Source: Ascaphus truei
Taxonomy: Eukaryota > Chordata > Amphibia > Anura > Ascaphidae
Direction of reading: 5' to 3'
DNA length: 64,000 nucleotides
Assembly (NCBI GenBank): GCA_036426205.1
Contig: CM071569.1
Coordinates: forward strand, 285,566,418 to 285,630,417
The position numbers were made by a program, and so were the translations under genes. Below are positions 41,069 through 52,248 of this stretch, piece by piece (positions within the stretch are counted from its first letter, which is position 1; every line of letters starts with the position of its first letter). The notes under the pieces were generated by a model, which made no database searches, was not told the DNA's origin, and worked only from the letters and a program-made list of their open reading frames with translations.

Positions 41069-42700
41069 TTGAGAAGCTGGTTGAGGGGTCTCGGGTTATT
41101 GGCTAGGGCTGTAATACCCGCAGGTGTTCCCTTTTGTGATAGAACTAATCTTTCTGATAGGGAATTCCATGAGGTGCTTTTTCTTAGAGAAGATACATCT
41201 ATTACCATTAAGAAGGTGGACAGGGGGGTGGGAGTGGGGGGGCATTGTGGTCCTTTCATCATCACATTATCAGGAAGAGGCATTAAGAATATGAGGGGAT
41301 GCTGACTCATATAGGAAATTAACTCAAGATCCTACAGCAGAGTATCTATCTTGAAGGAGTTACTAGATGTGGGTAAAATCTTATTTGTTCTAAACGCTAA
41401 GGAGCACGAGTTTCTTTATAATGCCTCACCCATTGTACCCATCTTCCACCATCTCCCAAAGATCCATAAGTCACTGGTCCGCCCCCCGGGGCGGCCCATT
41501 GTGGTCAGTATTGGATCTTTGGGAGATGGGTTGTCACGCTATATTGATGGCTTTTTGCAGCCTTTAGTCAAGAGTTTACCCTCTTTTCTGGGAGACTCTA
41601 CGGATTTGTTATCGGCTATTAAAAATATTCGCTGGCAGAGGAACTACAGATGGGTCACGATGGACGGGAAGTCGCTCTTCACCATCATTAATCACGACCA
41701 AGGGATACAAGCAGTACAATTTGTTCTTCTGGCTTGCACATTATCCATTTCACTGCGTGCGTTTCTTTTAGACTCAATCACGTTTCTTCTTACACAAAAT
41801 TATTTTTCTTTTGATGCACAGTTTCTTACAAACACGGGGGGCAGCTAATGACTTTTTGCCCCCTCTTATGCTAATTTGTTTATGGGTCTTTGGGAATCCA
41901 CAAACATTTTCGGGGATAATAATTCCTTTCGTCATCAGATTATTTTTTACAAGCGATATATCGATGACATTATTATGATTTGGGATGGGGATTTACTCTC
42001 ACTGAACACGTTTATTCAAACACTTAACAACATATTACATCTTAAATGTGCTTACGGGGAGCACTTTAATCAAATTAATTATTTAGATGTTACCCTATTC
42101 ATTGATACATAAGGGAATATTCAAACAAATATCTTTAGGAAGCCGAATTCAAGAAATACACTGCTAGGGGCAGATAGCAGTCATCCAAGGTCCTCGATTC
42201 GCGGCACACCTAAGGCCCGATTTCTCCGGCTTAGACAACGCTGTCCAAGTGAAGAGTTATTTGATCAGCAAGCTGAGGAATTAAAAAATAGGTTTGTCTC
42301 TAGGAGATACAAACAAGAGGATACTGAGGAAGCATACAGGAACGCCAAATCATGGACGAGGGCGGATTTGCTATCGCAGCCTTCTAAGAGGTCTAAATCT
42401 AGACGTATGAAAGATCAGGAGATAGATGGAGTTAAATCACCTCTGTTTGTTACCCAGTTTAGTCACCAGGCAGGGCAGATACGTTCTATCATTTACAAAC
42501 ATTGGGGGACCCCAACTCTGGATAGAGACTTGTACAGTTCAGTTAAACAGGGTCCAGCTATTACTTTTAGGAAAGCCAAAACTTTGTCTAGCTTTCTTTC
42601 CCCCAGTCTCTTTACTTCATCTATTACAGAGGCTAACAGACCAGGTAACATAGGGTTTTTTTTTCAAATGTGTCAAATGTTGTTATACAAAACCTATTAA
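41069..42700 (+). pseudogene. PLE 3 reverse transcriptase
   Basis: LREDTSITIKKVDRGVGV is the RT N-terminal KxxDKG-like block (G lost). FHHLPKIHKSLVRPPGRPIV is the PKIHK block (41351 frame). The catalytic block FYKRYIDDIIMIWDG is in the 41876-42112 frame and is followed by INYLDVTLF. After a TAA, RGTPKARFLRLRQRC and the linker follow to 42700. The GTxMG block before the active site is damaged (FLTNTGGS and stop). At least two frameshifts are present. Confidence 0.88.
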
Positions 42701-42731
42701 ATGTATTGAGACCATTTATCCTAAAAGGAAG

Positions 42732-42998
42732 GTGAGGATCCCATGCTTTATTAATTGTGATTCAAAATGTGTGGTTTGTTATATCACCTGTGGCTGCAGC
42801 AAGGACTACGTTGGCAGCACCATATGTCCCGTTAAAAATAGGATTATGGAACATATCCGGTCCATTAAGAGGTTAGACCTGACGTTACCTGTTTCTAAAC
42901 ATTTTACTAACTGCCCGTCCGGCAGTTTTATCAAATTCCTAGTTTTCAGCCATAGAGTCAGTTCCCGTGTCTGTGAGAGTCAGTTCCCGTGTCTGTGA
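42732..42998 (+). pseudogene. PLE 3 GIY-YIG endonuclease, fused into a minisatellite
   Basis: KCVVCYITCGCSKDYVGSTICPVKNRIMEHIRSI has the VVCYI/YVG pair and the Arg and Glu-His of GIY-YIG nucleases. Upstream are the cysteines of the linker (INCDSKC). FTNCPSGSFIKFLVF continues the domain. The frame then runs into the 22-bp repeat from about 42957, so the normal C-terminus is lost. Confidence 0.85.
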
Positions 42999-44895
42999 GA
43001 GTCAGTTCCCGTGCCTGTGAGAGTCAGTTCCCGTGTCTGTGAGAGTCAGTTCCCGCGCCAGTGAGAGTCAGTTCCCGCGCCAGTGAGAGTCAGTTCCCGT
43101 GCCTGTGAGAGTCAGTTCCCGTGCCTGTGAGAGTCAGTTCCCGTGCCTGTCAGAGTCAGTTCCCGTGCCTGTGAGTCAGTTCCCGTGCCTGTGAGAGTCA
43201 GTTCCCGCGCCGGTGAGAGTCAGTTCCCGCGCCGGTGAGAGTCAGTTCCCGTGCCTGTGAGAGTCAGTTCCCGTGCCGGTGAGAGTCAGTTCCCGTGCCG
43301 GTGAGAGTCAGTTCCCGTGCCGGTGAGAGTCAGTTCCCGTGCCGGTGAGAGTCAGTTCCCGCGCCTGTGAGAGTCAGTTCCCGCGCCTGTGAGAGTCAGT
43401 TCCCGCGCCTGTGAGAGTCAGTTCCCGTGTCCGTGAGAGTCAGTTCCCGCGCCTGTGAGAGTCAGTTCCCGTGCCCGTGAGAGTCAGTTCCTCCCACGCC
43501 GCTGTGGAGTCAGTCCCACGCCCGTGAGAGTCAAGTTCCCACGCCCGTGAGTCATTCCCTCCCGTGAGCAGTCAGTTCCCACGCCCGTGAGAGTCGTTCC
43601 CCACGCCCGTGTCGAGTCAGTTCCCCGCCCGTGAGAGTCAGTTCCCCGCGGTAAGCTCAGCTGCCCGTGAGAGTCAGTTCCCGCCCTGTGAGAGTCATTT
43701 CCCTCCCCGCCTGTGAGATCAGTTCCCTTCGCGCCTGTGAGAGTCGTTCCCGCGCCTGTGAGGTCAGTTCCCGCGCCTGTGAGAGTCCGAGTTCCCGCGC
43801 CGTGTGAGAGTCAGTTCCGCGCCCTGTGAGAGTCAGTTCCCGCGCCTGTGAGAGTCAGTTCCGCGCCTGTGGAGTCAGTTCCCCCGCCTGTGAGAGTCCT
43901 CCCGCGCCTGGTAGAGTCAGTCTCCCGCGCCTTGAGGTCAGTTCCCGCGCCTGTGAGAGTCATTTCCCGGCCTGTGAGATCAGTTCCCGCGCCTGTGAGA
44001 GTCAGTTCCCGCGCTGTGAGATTCAGTTCCCGTTCCGTTGAGAGTCAGTTCCCGCGCCTGTTAGAGTCAGTTCCCGCGCCTGTGGAGAGTCCTTGTCCGT
44101 GCCTGTGAGAGTCAGTTCCCACGCCGTGAGAGTCAGTTCCCTGCCCGTGAGAGTCCGTCCCCGTGCCCTTGAGAGTCAGTTCCCTGCCCTGTGAAGTCCT
44201 TCCCCGCCTTGAGAGTCAGTCTCCCGTGCCCGCCGAGAGTCAGTTCCCACGCCTGTGAATAGTTCCGTGCCCGTGAGAGTCAGTTCCCGTGCCCGTGAGA
44301 GTCAGTTCCCGTGCCCGCGAGAGTCAGTTCTCGTGCCTGTGAGAGTCCGTTTCCGTGCCTGCGAGAGTCAGTTCCCACGCCTGTGAGAGTCAGTTCCCGT
44401 GTCGGTGAGAGTCAGTTCCCGTGCGTGCCTGTGAGAGTCCTTTGTTCCCCCGTGCCTGTGAGAGTCTTCTCGTGCCTGCGAGAGTCAGTTCCCCCGCCCA
44501 GTGAGAGTCAGTCCCCTCCCGCCGTGAGAGCTTCCCGCGTGGAAGTCATTCCCCGCCTGTGAGAGTCAGTTCCCCGTCCTGTAGAGGTCAGTTCCCGTGG
44601 ACACCGTGAGAGCAGTTCCGTGCCGTGAGGAGTGTTTCCCGCGCTGTGAGAGGTCAGTTTTCCCACCCTGTGTAGAGTCATTTCCCGTGCCTGTGAGAGT
44701 CAGTTCCCCTCCGTGGTCCATCCTGGAGTCAGTTCCGCGCCGTGATCAGTTTCCCGTGCCCGTGAGAGTCATGTTCCCACGTTCCCGTGAGAGTCAGTTC
44801 CCCACGCCCCAGTGAGAAGTCATTTTTCCCACGCCCGTGAGAGTCAGTTCCCACGCCCGTGAGAGTCATTCCCACGCCCGTGAGAGTCATGTTCC
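42957..44895 (+). repeat. 22-bp minisatellite, first block
   Basis: Unit GTGAGAGTCAGTTCCCGTGC plus CT. Units are regular to about 43480. From there almost every unit has an insertion or deletion. Two main variants (CGTGCCT and CGCGCCT/CACGCCC) form runs. The block ends in CACGGAGG before a C run. Confidence 0.95.
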
Positions 44896-47668
44896 CACGG
44901 AGGCCCCCCCCCCGGAGGACGAGCCCCGCCGATTGAACGAACGGAAGCTCCCCTCACCCACACCGCCAGGCCCGCCAACGGGATCCCCACCCGCCCCACA
45001 AACCCCGAACAACACCCCCCCCCACCCCCCCCACCATCACCCCCCCCAAGGAACTAGGGAGCCATTAGTCCCCCACCCCCCGCCCCAAACGACCCCGACA
45101 CGCGCCCTCCCCCTGAGCGCGAAGCTCGACCGGACTTTCCGCCTACCCCCCCCCCGCCACCTCCCCAGCCGTTGGGGGGTCACCGGGCCCCGCGAGCGGC
45201 CACACCCATGCACCGACCCCCCACGCACTACGGTCCACCCCCACCCACCCCAGCCCCCCCCGGGTAAACCTATAACCCTAACGCCGGGGGCCGACGACCA
45301 CTGCCCCAGCCCCACGGCGCTGTTAGGGTGTGGATGTGTAGCAACGGCTCGGCAGGTGGGGCGCCACCCCCACCACCCGGTCACCCCAGAGCCCAACCGC
45401 CCAACCCCCCCCCCCGTACTCGCCACCGCATGCTTAGCACCCCACCGTGTGGGCGCTAATTAGCGGGTCCCTGGCTGGCGGGGAAAAGACGAGCTGCGCC
45501 ACCCGGGACCCCCCGTCCCCAGGTGGGTCGGGCGGCTAAGGTGCGTGGGGTCTGTGTTGGTGAAATGGCGAACGGAGAGGCAAGGTTTTGGCAGAGGGGC
45601 AAGCAGATACGCGCCGGGAGTGGTTTCGTCGGGCGTGGGTCCCTACCCTCCCAAGGAAGGCGACTAACCCCCGTCCCCGCTCCCTACCCCCCCCCCCGGC
45701 TGCCCTACGGCCCCCCCACCACCCCACAACATCCCGGGGCCCCTCGCCGACATCGAAGGTCTCGAGAATCGTCCAACCAGCGCCCCAGAGTCCCCACAAC
45801 AAAAGGCACGTGCGCCCCTGCGGGTGCCACACCCCGCCACACCACGCCCGCCCAAACGGCCCGCCCCACGATCGCCGCGATCATAATCCCCCGACCACGG
45901 GCAGGGCCCAAGGGTTGGTTTAGGCAGCACAGAGGAGTAGTCCGGTGTACCCACCACCCGCCCTCCGCAAGCCCCCCTCGGTCCCCCCCACAGGCCCCAG
46001 CCACCTGCCCGTGGTGGTGGCTCTGTGTATTGGGGAATCAGAAATCGTACGCGGAGCGGTTTCCAGGTGGAGAGAGCAGGTGCGAGAGTGTAGTAAGGGA
46101 ACGAGGGGGGCAAGCAGGGGGTCGCTAGGGGCTCGTCATGTGTGCCTCTTTCGGCCCTCGAGGGGGGGGGAGGTTCTGGCGCCTGGGCCTGCGATCGTTG
46201 GAAGGTACGGGGGGACGAAAGATGGGAAATAGACAAGGGAGAAGGGCAAGCGGATCGAGGATGAGAAGTTGGATACGGATGCCCACCCCTTGCGACCCCA
46301 CCCACCCCGCCCTCATCCGCCCGTCCGCCCCCCCCCGCCCCCCCAGGCGAACGCCACTCCCCCCCTGGACCAGGTATGTGGGGGGAGGGAAGAGCGGCAA
46401 GGTAGATGTAGTACGCGCCAGGTTACATTCCCAGCTCGCGCCCCGAGCGGTTAGTGAGAAAGCAAAAGGAAGCAAAGGTTGGGACAGAGGTCAGGGCAAG
46501 ACGCGGTCACGGGGGCTCGCCTGACAGGACACGCCACCGCCCCCCCGAGGCAGGGGTTCTCTCGCCCCCACGAACCTCCCGCTAGTAGCTCGCGCCAGGT
46601 GGTGCGCCGTGCCGACGCGACCGCCTAACCCGCCATCCAAAGGATGGGGAGCGCACGGCCTCCCCCCATCCCGAGCTACAGGCTACTCGAACCTTCCTTG
46701 TCCCCGCTAAACAGCCGCCCGGCGTCGCCCCACACACCAGCGACCACCTACCTCACCGCAGGACGCCCACCCAGAGCCCCCAGGTGGGGTGGGTGCAGTC
46801 CCCTCGCGGACCGCCGGCGGGCGGACCCCGGCCAGCCCGCCCCCGAGACCGCCCGGCCGCGACCAGCCTGCCCACGCGGCCCGCGACAGTTGAGACGCAC
46901 GGGTTCCCCACCCCCGGCCACCCGGTGCCAGCCGTCCCCCCACACTCCACCCCACCAAACGCCCCGGCCGCGCCCAGTACCAGGTCGAAGGCGGTTTTCG
47001 CCGAGGGTGGGACTTGCACTGGACCCCCCTATTAGGTAATTTCATTCCCTCGCAACGCACCCACGGCCGCCCCACCCCCCGGCTCCGTCCCACCCCGACG
47101 CCCGCCCGTCGCCCAACCCGGCGCACCGTGGCCCCCACACCCGCCACCATACCCCGACACACCGCCTACTCCCACTCGGCCCGGGCCGCAACACCAGCCC
47201 ACCGTCCCGCCGCGTCTATGAGATCGGGGCGACTCGACTCGCCCACCCCGGCGACGCCCCCCGCCATCCCCGCCCCCCCCCGTGGGTTTTGTATCGCGCT
47301 CCTCCCCCCCCCCCGAGCGCCCCCCGCCCCACCCCATAGGTACGAAGACTGGGTCAAGAACGACCCCACACCCCACCAACCCCCCCCCACCCACACCCCC
47401 ATGGGAGTTCCCACCCCCCACCAACCCCCAAACCCACCCCGGAGAGCTCCCGGAAAACCGCCCGCCCACCCCCCCTCACCCCACCGCCCCCCCGCCCCCC
47501 CCCCACCCACCCAGCCCCCCCCCCGCGACGCGCACCGGGGGCCCCACACCCGCAACCCGTCACCCCCCTCCCCCCCCCCCCCCAGGCCCGACCGAGTATG
47601 CCAGTGGTGCCCCGCCAGCCCCACCACCCCCCCGCGCCGCCCACCCGGGAGATGTCATTTCACCACCG
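44896..47668. other. 2.8-kb GC-rich, C-run-rich block inside the minisatellite
   Basis: The block is dominated by CCCC/CCCCCCC runs, with one G-rich stretch (46050-46260), and many undepleted CpG. Long open frames occur on both strands but are low-complexity Pro/Gly/Arg sequence with no known domain. It is bordered on both sides by damaged units of the same 22-bp repeat. It could be true GC-rich DNA, a mis-assembly or a consensus artefact; I cannot decide. Confidence 0.5.
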
Positions 47669-48720
47669 CCCTTGAGAGTCGTTCCCACGCCCGTGAGGAG
47701 TCAGTTCCCACGCCCTTGAGAGTCAGTTCCCACGCCCTTGAGCAAGTCCAGTTCCCACGCCCGTGAGAGTCAGTTTCCCCCGCTCCTTGAAGTCAGTTTC
47801 CCGGGTGGCTGTTAGAGTCGTTCCCGCCCGCTTGAGAGTCAGTTCCCGCGGCTGTGAAGAGTCAGTTCCCCGCCTTTAGAGTCAGTTTTACCCGCGCCTG
47901 GAGAGTCATTTCCCCCCTGTTGCCGAGTCAGTTCTCGGCGCCTGTGAGAGTCGTTGGGTCCCGCGCCTGTGCGAGTCAGTTCCGCCGCCTGTGTAGAGTC
48001 AGTTCCCGCGCTGGAGAGTCATGGTTTCCGTGCCTGCGAGAGTCAGTTCCCGTGCCTGAGAGTCCGTTCCCGCGCCTGTGAGAGTCAGTTTCCCTGTTCC
48101 TGTTGAGAGTCAGTTCGCCACGCCCGTGAGAGGTCAGCCCGGCCCTGGTGAGAGTACAAGTTCCCGGCCCGTGAGAGTCATTTCTCCACGCCCGTATAGT
48201 CAGTTCCCGTGCCCGCTAGAGTGCCGTTTCCCACGCCTGTTATGAGTCATTCCTTGCCCGTGAAGTCGCAGTTCCCGTGCCCGTGAAGTCATTTCCCAGT
48301 GCTCCGTCGAGAGTCAGTTCTCGTGCCTGCCGAGAGTCGTTCCCACGCCTGGTGAGGTCAGTTCCCGTGTCGGTGAGAGTCCTTTCCCGTGCCCGTGAGA
48401 GTCGTTTCCGCGTGCCCGTAGGTCAGTTCCCGCGCCGGTTATAGTCAGTTCTCGTGCCGTGAGAGTCGTTTCCCACGCCTGGTGAGAGTCAGTCCCGTGT
48501 CGGTGAGAGTCCGTTCCCGCGTTGGCGTGGCCTGTGAGAGTGCCATTTCCGCTTCCCGTGCCTGTGAGGAGTCCGTTCTCGTGCCTGCGAGAGTCATTCC
48601 CGCGCCCAGTGAGGGGGAGTCGTTCCGGCACGCGCCGGGTGAGAAGGGTCATGTTTCCCGCGCTGTGAGAGTCAGGTTCCCGCGCCGGTGAGAGTCAAGT
48701 TTCCCGCCTGGGGGGGTGAG
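47669..48720 (+). repeat. 22-bp minisatellite, second block, highly irregular
   Basis: GAGAGTCAGTTCCCRYGCCY units with frequent indels. Same family as 42957-44895. Confidence 0.9.
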
Positions 48721-49017
48721 GGGGCCCTTCCCCTTCCATCGTACGCTGTTATACAGTTGGGGGCCTCCCCACTGTGCTGAAGCGAGTGGTCTGGGTGCTC
48801 TATTCCTCATTTCCATCCATATATAAGACTGAGATCTGAGCGATGGGGGGGTCCTTTTCGCTAATGATCTGCGCCCGTGAAACCCACCCTCGGCTACATA
48901 GTCTTTCCACCATCCTTCGTTTCCCGTTCACGTGGTTATCCACCCACTCTTGATCCACCAGTCACCCTAACGCCTCTCTTTTTAACAACACGCAACATTT
49001 TATCGTACTATCACCCT
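48721..49017. other. Unassigned sequence between minisatellite blocks
   Basis: No gene seen. CCATATATAAG at 48819 is TATA-like, but nothing supports a promoter. Confidence 0.4.
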
Positions 49018-49217
49018 TTGAGAGTCAGTTCCCCCGTGCCTGTGGAGAGTCAGTTCCCGTGCCCGTGAGAGTCGTTCCTGTGCTGTGAGAGTCAGTTCCC
49101 GCGCCTGGTGAGAGTCAGTTTCCCGCTTGGGTCATCCGTGCTGTGAGAGTCAGTTCCCGTGCCTGTGAGAGTCAGTTCTGTCGTGCCTGTGAGAGTCGGT
49201 TCCTGTGCCTGTGAGAG
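49018..49217 (+). repeat. 22-bp minisatellite, last block
   Basis: About nine units of the GTGAGAGTCAGTTCCCGTGC family. Confidence 0.9.
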
Positions 49218-49289
49218 GTGGGGATAGATTGAGATGTTTTGGATACAATCACTAGATACATTGTTCCCTTCAGGAGTTAATACAGATTG

Positions 49290-49955
49290 GGATCTGAAAC
49301 ATTTCCTCTGACTTTGCCGATACTATGGTTATGTTGACTTTGCCGATGCTATGGTTATGTTGACTTTGCCGATACTATGGTTATGTTGACTTTGCCGATA
49401 CTATGGTTATGTTGACTTTGCCAATACTATGGTTATGTTGACTTTGCCAATGCTGTGGTTATGTTGACTTTGCCAATGCTGTGGTTATGTTGACTTTGCC
49501 AATGCTATGGTTATGTTGACTTTGCCAATGCTATGGCTATGTTGACTTTGCCGATCTATGGCTATGTTGCCTTTGCCGATGCTAGGGTATGTTGCCTTTG
49601 CCATGTTATGGTTATGTTGACTTTGCCAATTATGGTTATTGACGTTTCCAATGCTATGGTTATGTTGACTTTGCCGATGCTATGGTTATGTTGCCTTTGC
49701 CGATGCTATGTTTATTTTGCCTTTGCCATGTTATGGTTATGTGGACTTTGCCAATGCTATGTTATGTTTGACTTTGCCATTGCTATGTTATGTTGACTTT
49801 GCCGTCTATGGGTTATGTTGACTTTGCCGATGCTATGGTTATCTGACTTTGCCGATGCTTGTTATGCTGACTTTGCCAATGCTATGGTTATGTTGCCTTT
49901 GCCGATGCTATGGTTATGTTGCCTTTGCCGATGCTATGGTTATGTTGCCTTGATA
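49290..49955 (+). repeat. 26-bp minisatellite, about 25 copies
   Basis: Unit GACTTTGCCGATACTATGGT plus TATGTT. Regular to about 49540, then with indels. Confidence 0.93.
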
Positions 49956-50280
49956 TTGAGCTAATGTTTTAATGTTTAGCTGGTGAGTTTATTTGAAGCT
50001 TGCATGTATTCTGCGGAAAGGCTCTGCTGCCCTCTAGTGGATGCTCTTGTGCCAGATTAGTTTGATATTAATAAACTTTTTCTTTTTCTGGTTTGGAGAA
50101 TACTTTATATTTTAATGTTAGTATTCTTATGGCTTTCATTAATTAGTATATTCTTATATACTCCATCCAAGTTATCTACAGTTCTGCTAGACGCTAAAAA
50201 TCAAGAAGTTAGTGTTGTCTGGTTTGTGGCTATTTATCATTTAGTTTCTGATGCTTGTTTTACATTTCACCACCGTGCAT
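49956..50280. other. Unassigned AT-rich sequence
   Basis: No gene or classified repeat recognised. Contains CTCTAGTGGATGC and a long TTT-rich stretch. Confidence 0.4.
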
Positions 50281-50475
50281 ACCTATGTCACTATGTTTAG
50301 AGGTCTGACCTATGTCACTATGTTTACAGGTACTGACCTATGTCACTATGTTTACAGGTACTGACCTATGTCACTATGTTTACAGGTACTGACCTATGTC
50401 ACTATGTTTACAGGTACTGACCTATGTCACTATGTTTACAGGTACTGACCTATGTCACTATGTTTAGAGGTCCTG
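50281..50475 (+). repeat. 28-bp tandem repeat, about 7 copies
   Basis: Unit CTGACCTATGTCACTATGTT plus TACAGGTA. Nearly perfect copies. Confidence 0.93.
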
Positions 50476-50655
50476 GTCTATGTATTACTTTATATATGCA
50501 TATTATGTCTCTGTTCCTCTCTCCTTCCGGGCGCCACTTCTCCTCCGTGTTTTTATTCTCACCGAGGGTTTGTGTCCCGGGGATTTATTTACCCGGACAC
50601 AGGTGGGCGGTGCACTTGGAGGGGGAGAGCTATAAAGAGTTTGATTTAGACCATT

Positions 50656-50706
50656 GAAACTACTCTTTGATAAAGTGCCCCAGACGAGAAACGCGTTGGA
50701 GGTTTC
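50656..50706 (+). ncRNA. Hammerhead-like motif with a U3/A8 core
   Basis: Stem I pairs GAAAC (50656-50660) with GUUUC (50702-50706) and CUC (50663-50665) with GAG (50699-50701). The core box is UUGAUAA (50667-50673) instead of CUGAUGA, GAAA lies at 50688-50691, then CGCGUU with predicted cleavage after 50697. Stem II is weak (GU/AC at best). The C3U and G8A changes are the same as at 26118-26160. A CAATAAAG poly-A-like signal lies 25 bases downstream. Confidence 0.45.
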
Positions 50707-50935
50707 TCTTTTTAATTAGGACATGTTTCAATAAAGTTTTTTGTTATTTTTCATTGGCCTCCAGTTCCCACCTTTTTCTGTGCTCTCAGTTTTTTTCTTC
50801 TATAACTTGTTTAATGTCTGTTTTTTTAAAAAGAAAGGGGTCAATTGAACAGTTTGGTTACAGGGGTTTTAAATGGGCAGAAGTGTTGCTGTGTGTGGCA
50901 CATGGCCTGTGGAACCCCCATAACAGAGACTGGGT

Positions 50936-51506
50936 ATGACCTTGTGTGTTACTGGTGTGTTGCATGTTCAGTATGACAATCTCCTCCAGAATACATCAAA
51001 CCCAGCTAACTTCTGGAAGGTTATCAACAACATATTCCAGCCTTCTAAACATCAACAGCCAAGTAATATCACTAAGGGGGATATTACTCTGACAAACCCC
51101 ACTGACATTGCAAATGCATTCAATGATTACTTTGTGGGGTGTGCCACTAACTTATTAGCGAAACGCAACCTAAACCACAAACCTGAATCTCATCCTGGGA
51201 GTACCCACATAGCCCCACCCCCTCCCAACACTGCCCACAATTTTCAATTTGGCCCAGTATCTGAAGAGGAGATTGCACACGCGCTCCTCAAATTAAAACT
51301 AAGCAGCCAATGTGGACCCGACTTACTATAATCTAGGTTCCTACGACTTGGTGCCCCAGCCATTGCCAAACCAATTGCTTCCAGAGTCAACTCTATCCTG
51401 TCTGCAGGCCAAATCCCTAAGACCTGGAAAGCTGCCAGAGTTGTCCCAATCTTCAAAAGTGGGAACAAAAACACTGTCTCAAACTACAGGCCCATCTCCA
51501 TGTAAC
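50936..51506 (+). pseudogene. LINE ORF2 fragment: linker and first RT block (L2/CR1 group)
   Basis: 132 open residues include NPANFWKVINNIF, IANAFNDYFVG and SEEEIAHALLKLKLSSQCGPD, the region between endonuclease and RT. After a TAA the same frame gives SRFLRLGAPAIAKPIASRVN and PKTWKAARVVPIFKSG, then NYRPISM, the RT entry blocks. It ends at a stop at 51506, where a minisatellite begins. The RT active site is absent. Confidence 0.85.
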
Positions 51507-52130
51507 TCCTCCCCTGCAGCAGCAAGGGGAGCAGTTACACAGAGCAGCAGCAGGAGGGGGAGCGGTTACACGGAGCAGCAGCAGGAGGGGGAGCGGTTAC
51601 ACGGAGCAGCAGCAGCAGGGGAGCAGTTACACACAGAGCACAGCAGAGGGGAGCGGTTACACGAGCACAGCAGCAGGGGGAGCGGTTACACGACAGCACA
51701 GCCGGGGGAGCGTTACACGGAGCAGCAGCAGGAGGGGGAGCGGTTACACAGAGCAGCAGCAGCAGGGGGAGCGGTTACACGGAGCAGCAGCAGGAGGGGG
51801 AGCGGTTACACGGAGCAGCAGCAGGGGAGCGGTTACACGGAGGCAGCACAGCAGGAGGGGGAGCGGTGGTTACACGAGGGCAGGCAGCACAGGGAGGGGG
51901 AGCGGTACACGGAGCAGCAGCAGGGAGGGGGGGGAGGCGTTACACACGGAGAGCAGTGCGAGAGCAGGGGGAAGGCTTACACAGAGGCAGGCAGGGCAGC
52001 AGGGGAGCATGTTACAACAGGAGCAGCAGCAGGGGGAGCGGTTACATGGAGCAGCATCAGGGGGAGCGGTTACACGGAGCAGCAGCAGCAGCAGGGGTAG
52101 GGGAGTTACTGGAGCAGCACAGCGGGGAGT
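51507..52130 (+). repeat. 31-bp minisatellite, about 19 copies
   Basis: Unit AGCAGCAGCAGGAGGGGGAG plus CGGTTACACGG, with many indels in the second half. The long frames across it are repeat artefacts. Confidence 0.93.
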
Positions 52131-52232
52131 ATTACATTAGGCAGAGGCTCAGGGGGATGGGTCTCCCACATGGTGTTATAGGGGAGGTCAGGACAGGCTT
52201 CTGGGGTCTTGCCCGAATCGTACTTACGGTGA

Positions 52233-52243
52233 CAGCGCCTCCA
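52233..52243 (-). promoter_or_regulatory. Primer binding site TGGAGGCGCTG after LTR-D
   Basis: On the minus strand the same 11-mer as after LTR-C copies, five bases beyond the LTR end at 52249. Confidence 0.55.
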
Positions 52244-52248
52244 GCTCT

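Larger units (their letters stand above)
38825..42998 (+). mobile_element. Penelope-like element 3, most complete copy
   Basis: 38825-39386 is an inverted pseudo-LTR piece with a minus-strand hammerhead. 39413-39643 is the 5' leader. The coding region runs 39644-42998: N-terminal domain, RT and GIY-YIG. The 3' end passes into a minisatellite at about 42957. All ORF parts are in order on the plus strand but interrupted by stops and some frameshifts. Confidence 0.88.

Noticed and set aside
42957..44895. CRISPR-like regular repeats
   Set aside because: Units are head-to-tail with no unique spacers; this and the other arrays are minisatellites in a eukaryotic genome.
45037..47766. Open frames of 100-250 codons on both strands in the GC-rich block
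   Set aside because: Low-complexity Pro/Gly/Arg/His translations with no domain; stop codons are rare simply because the sequence is GC-rich.
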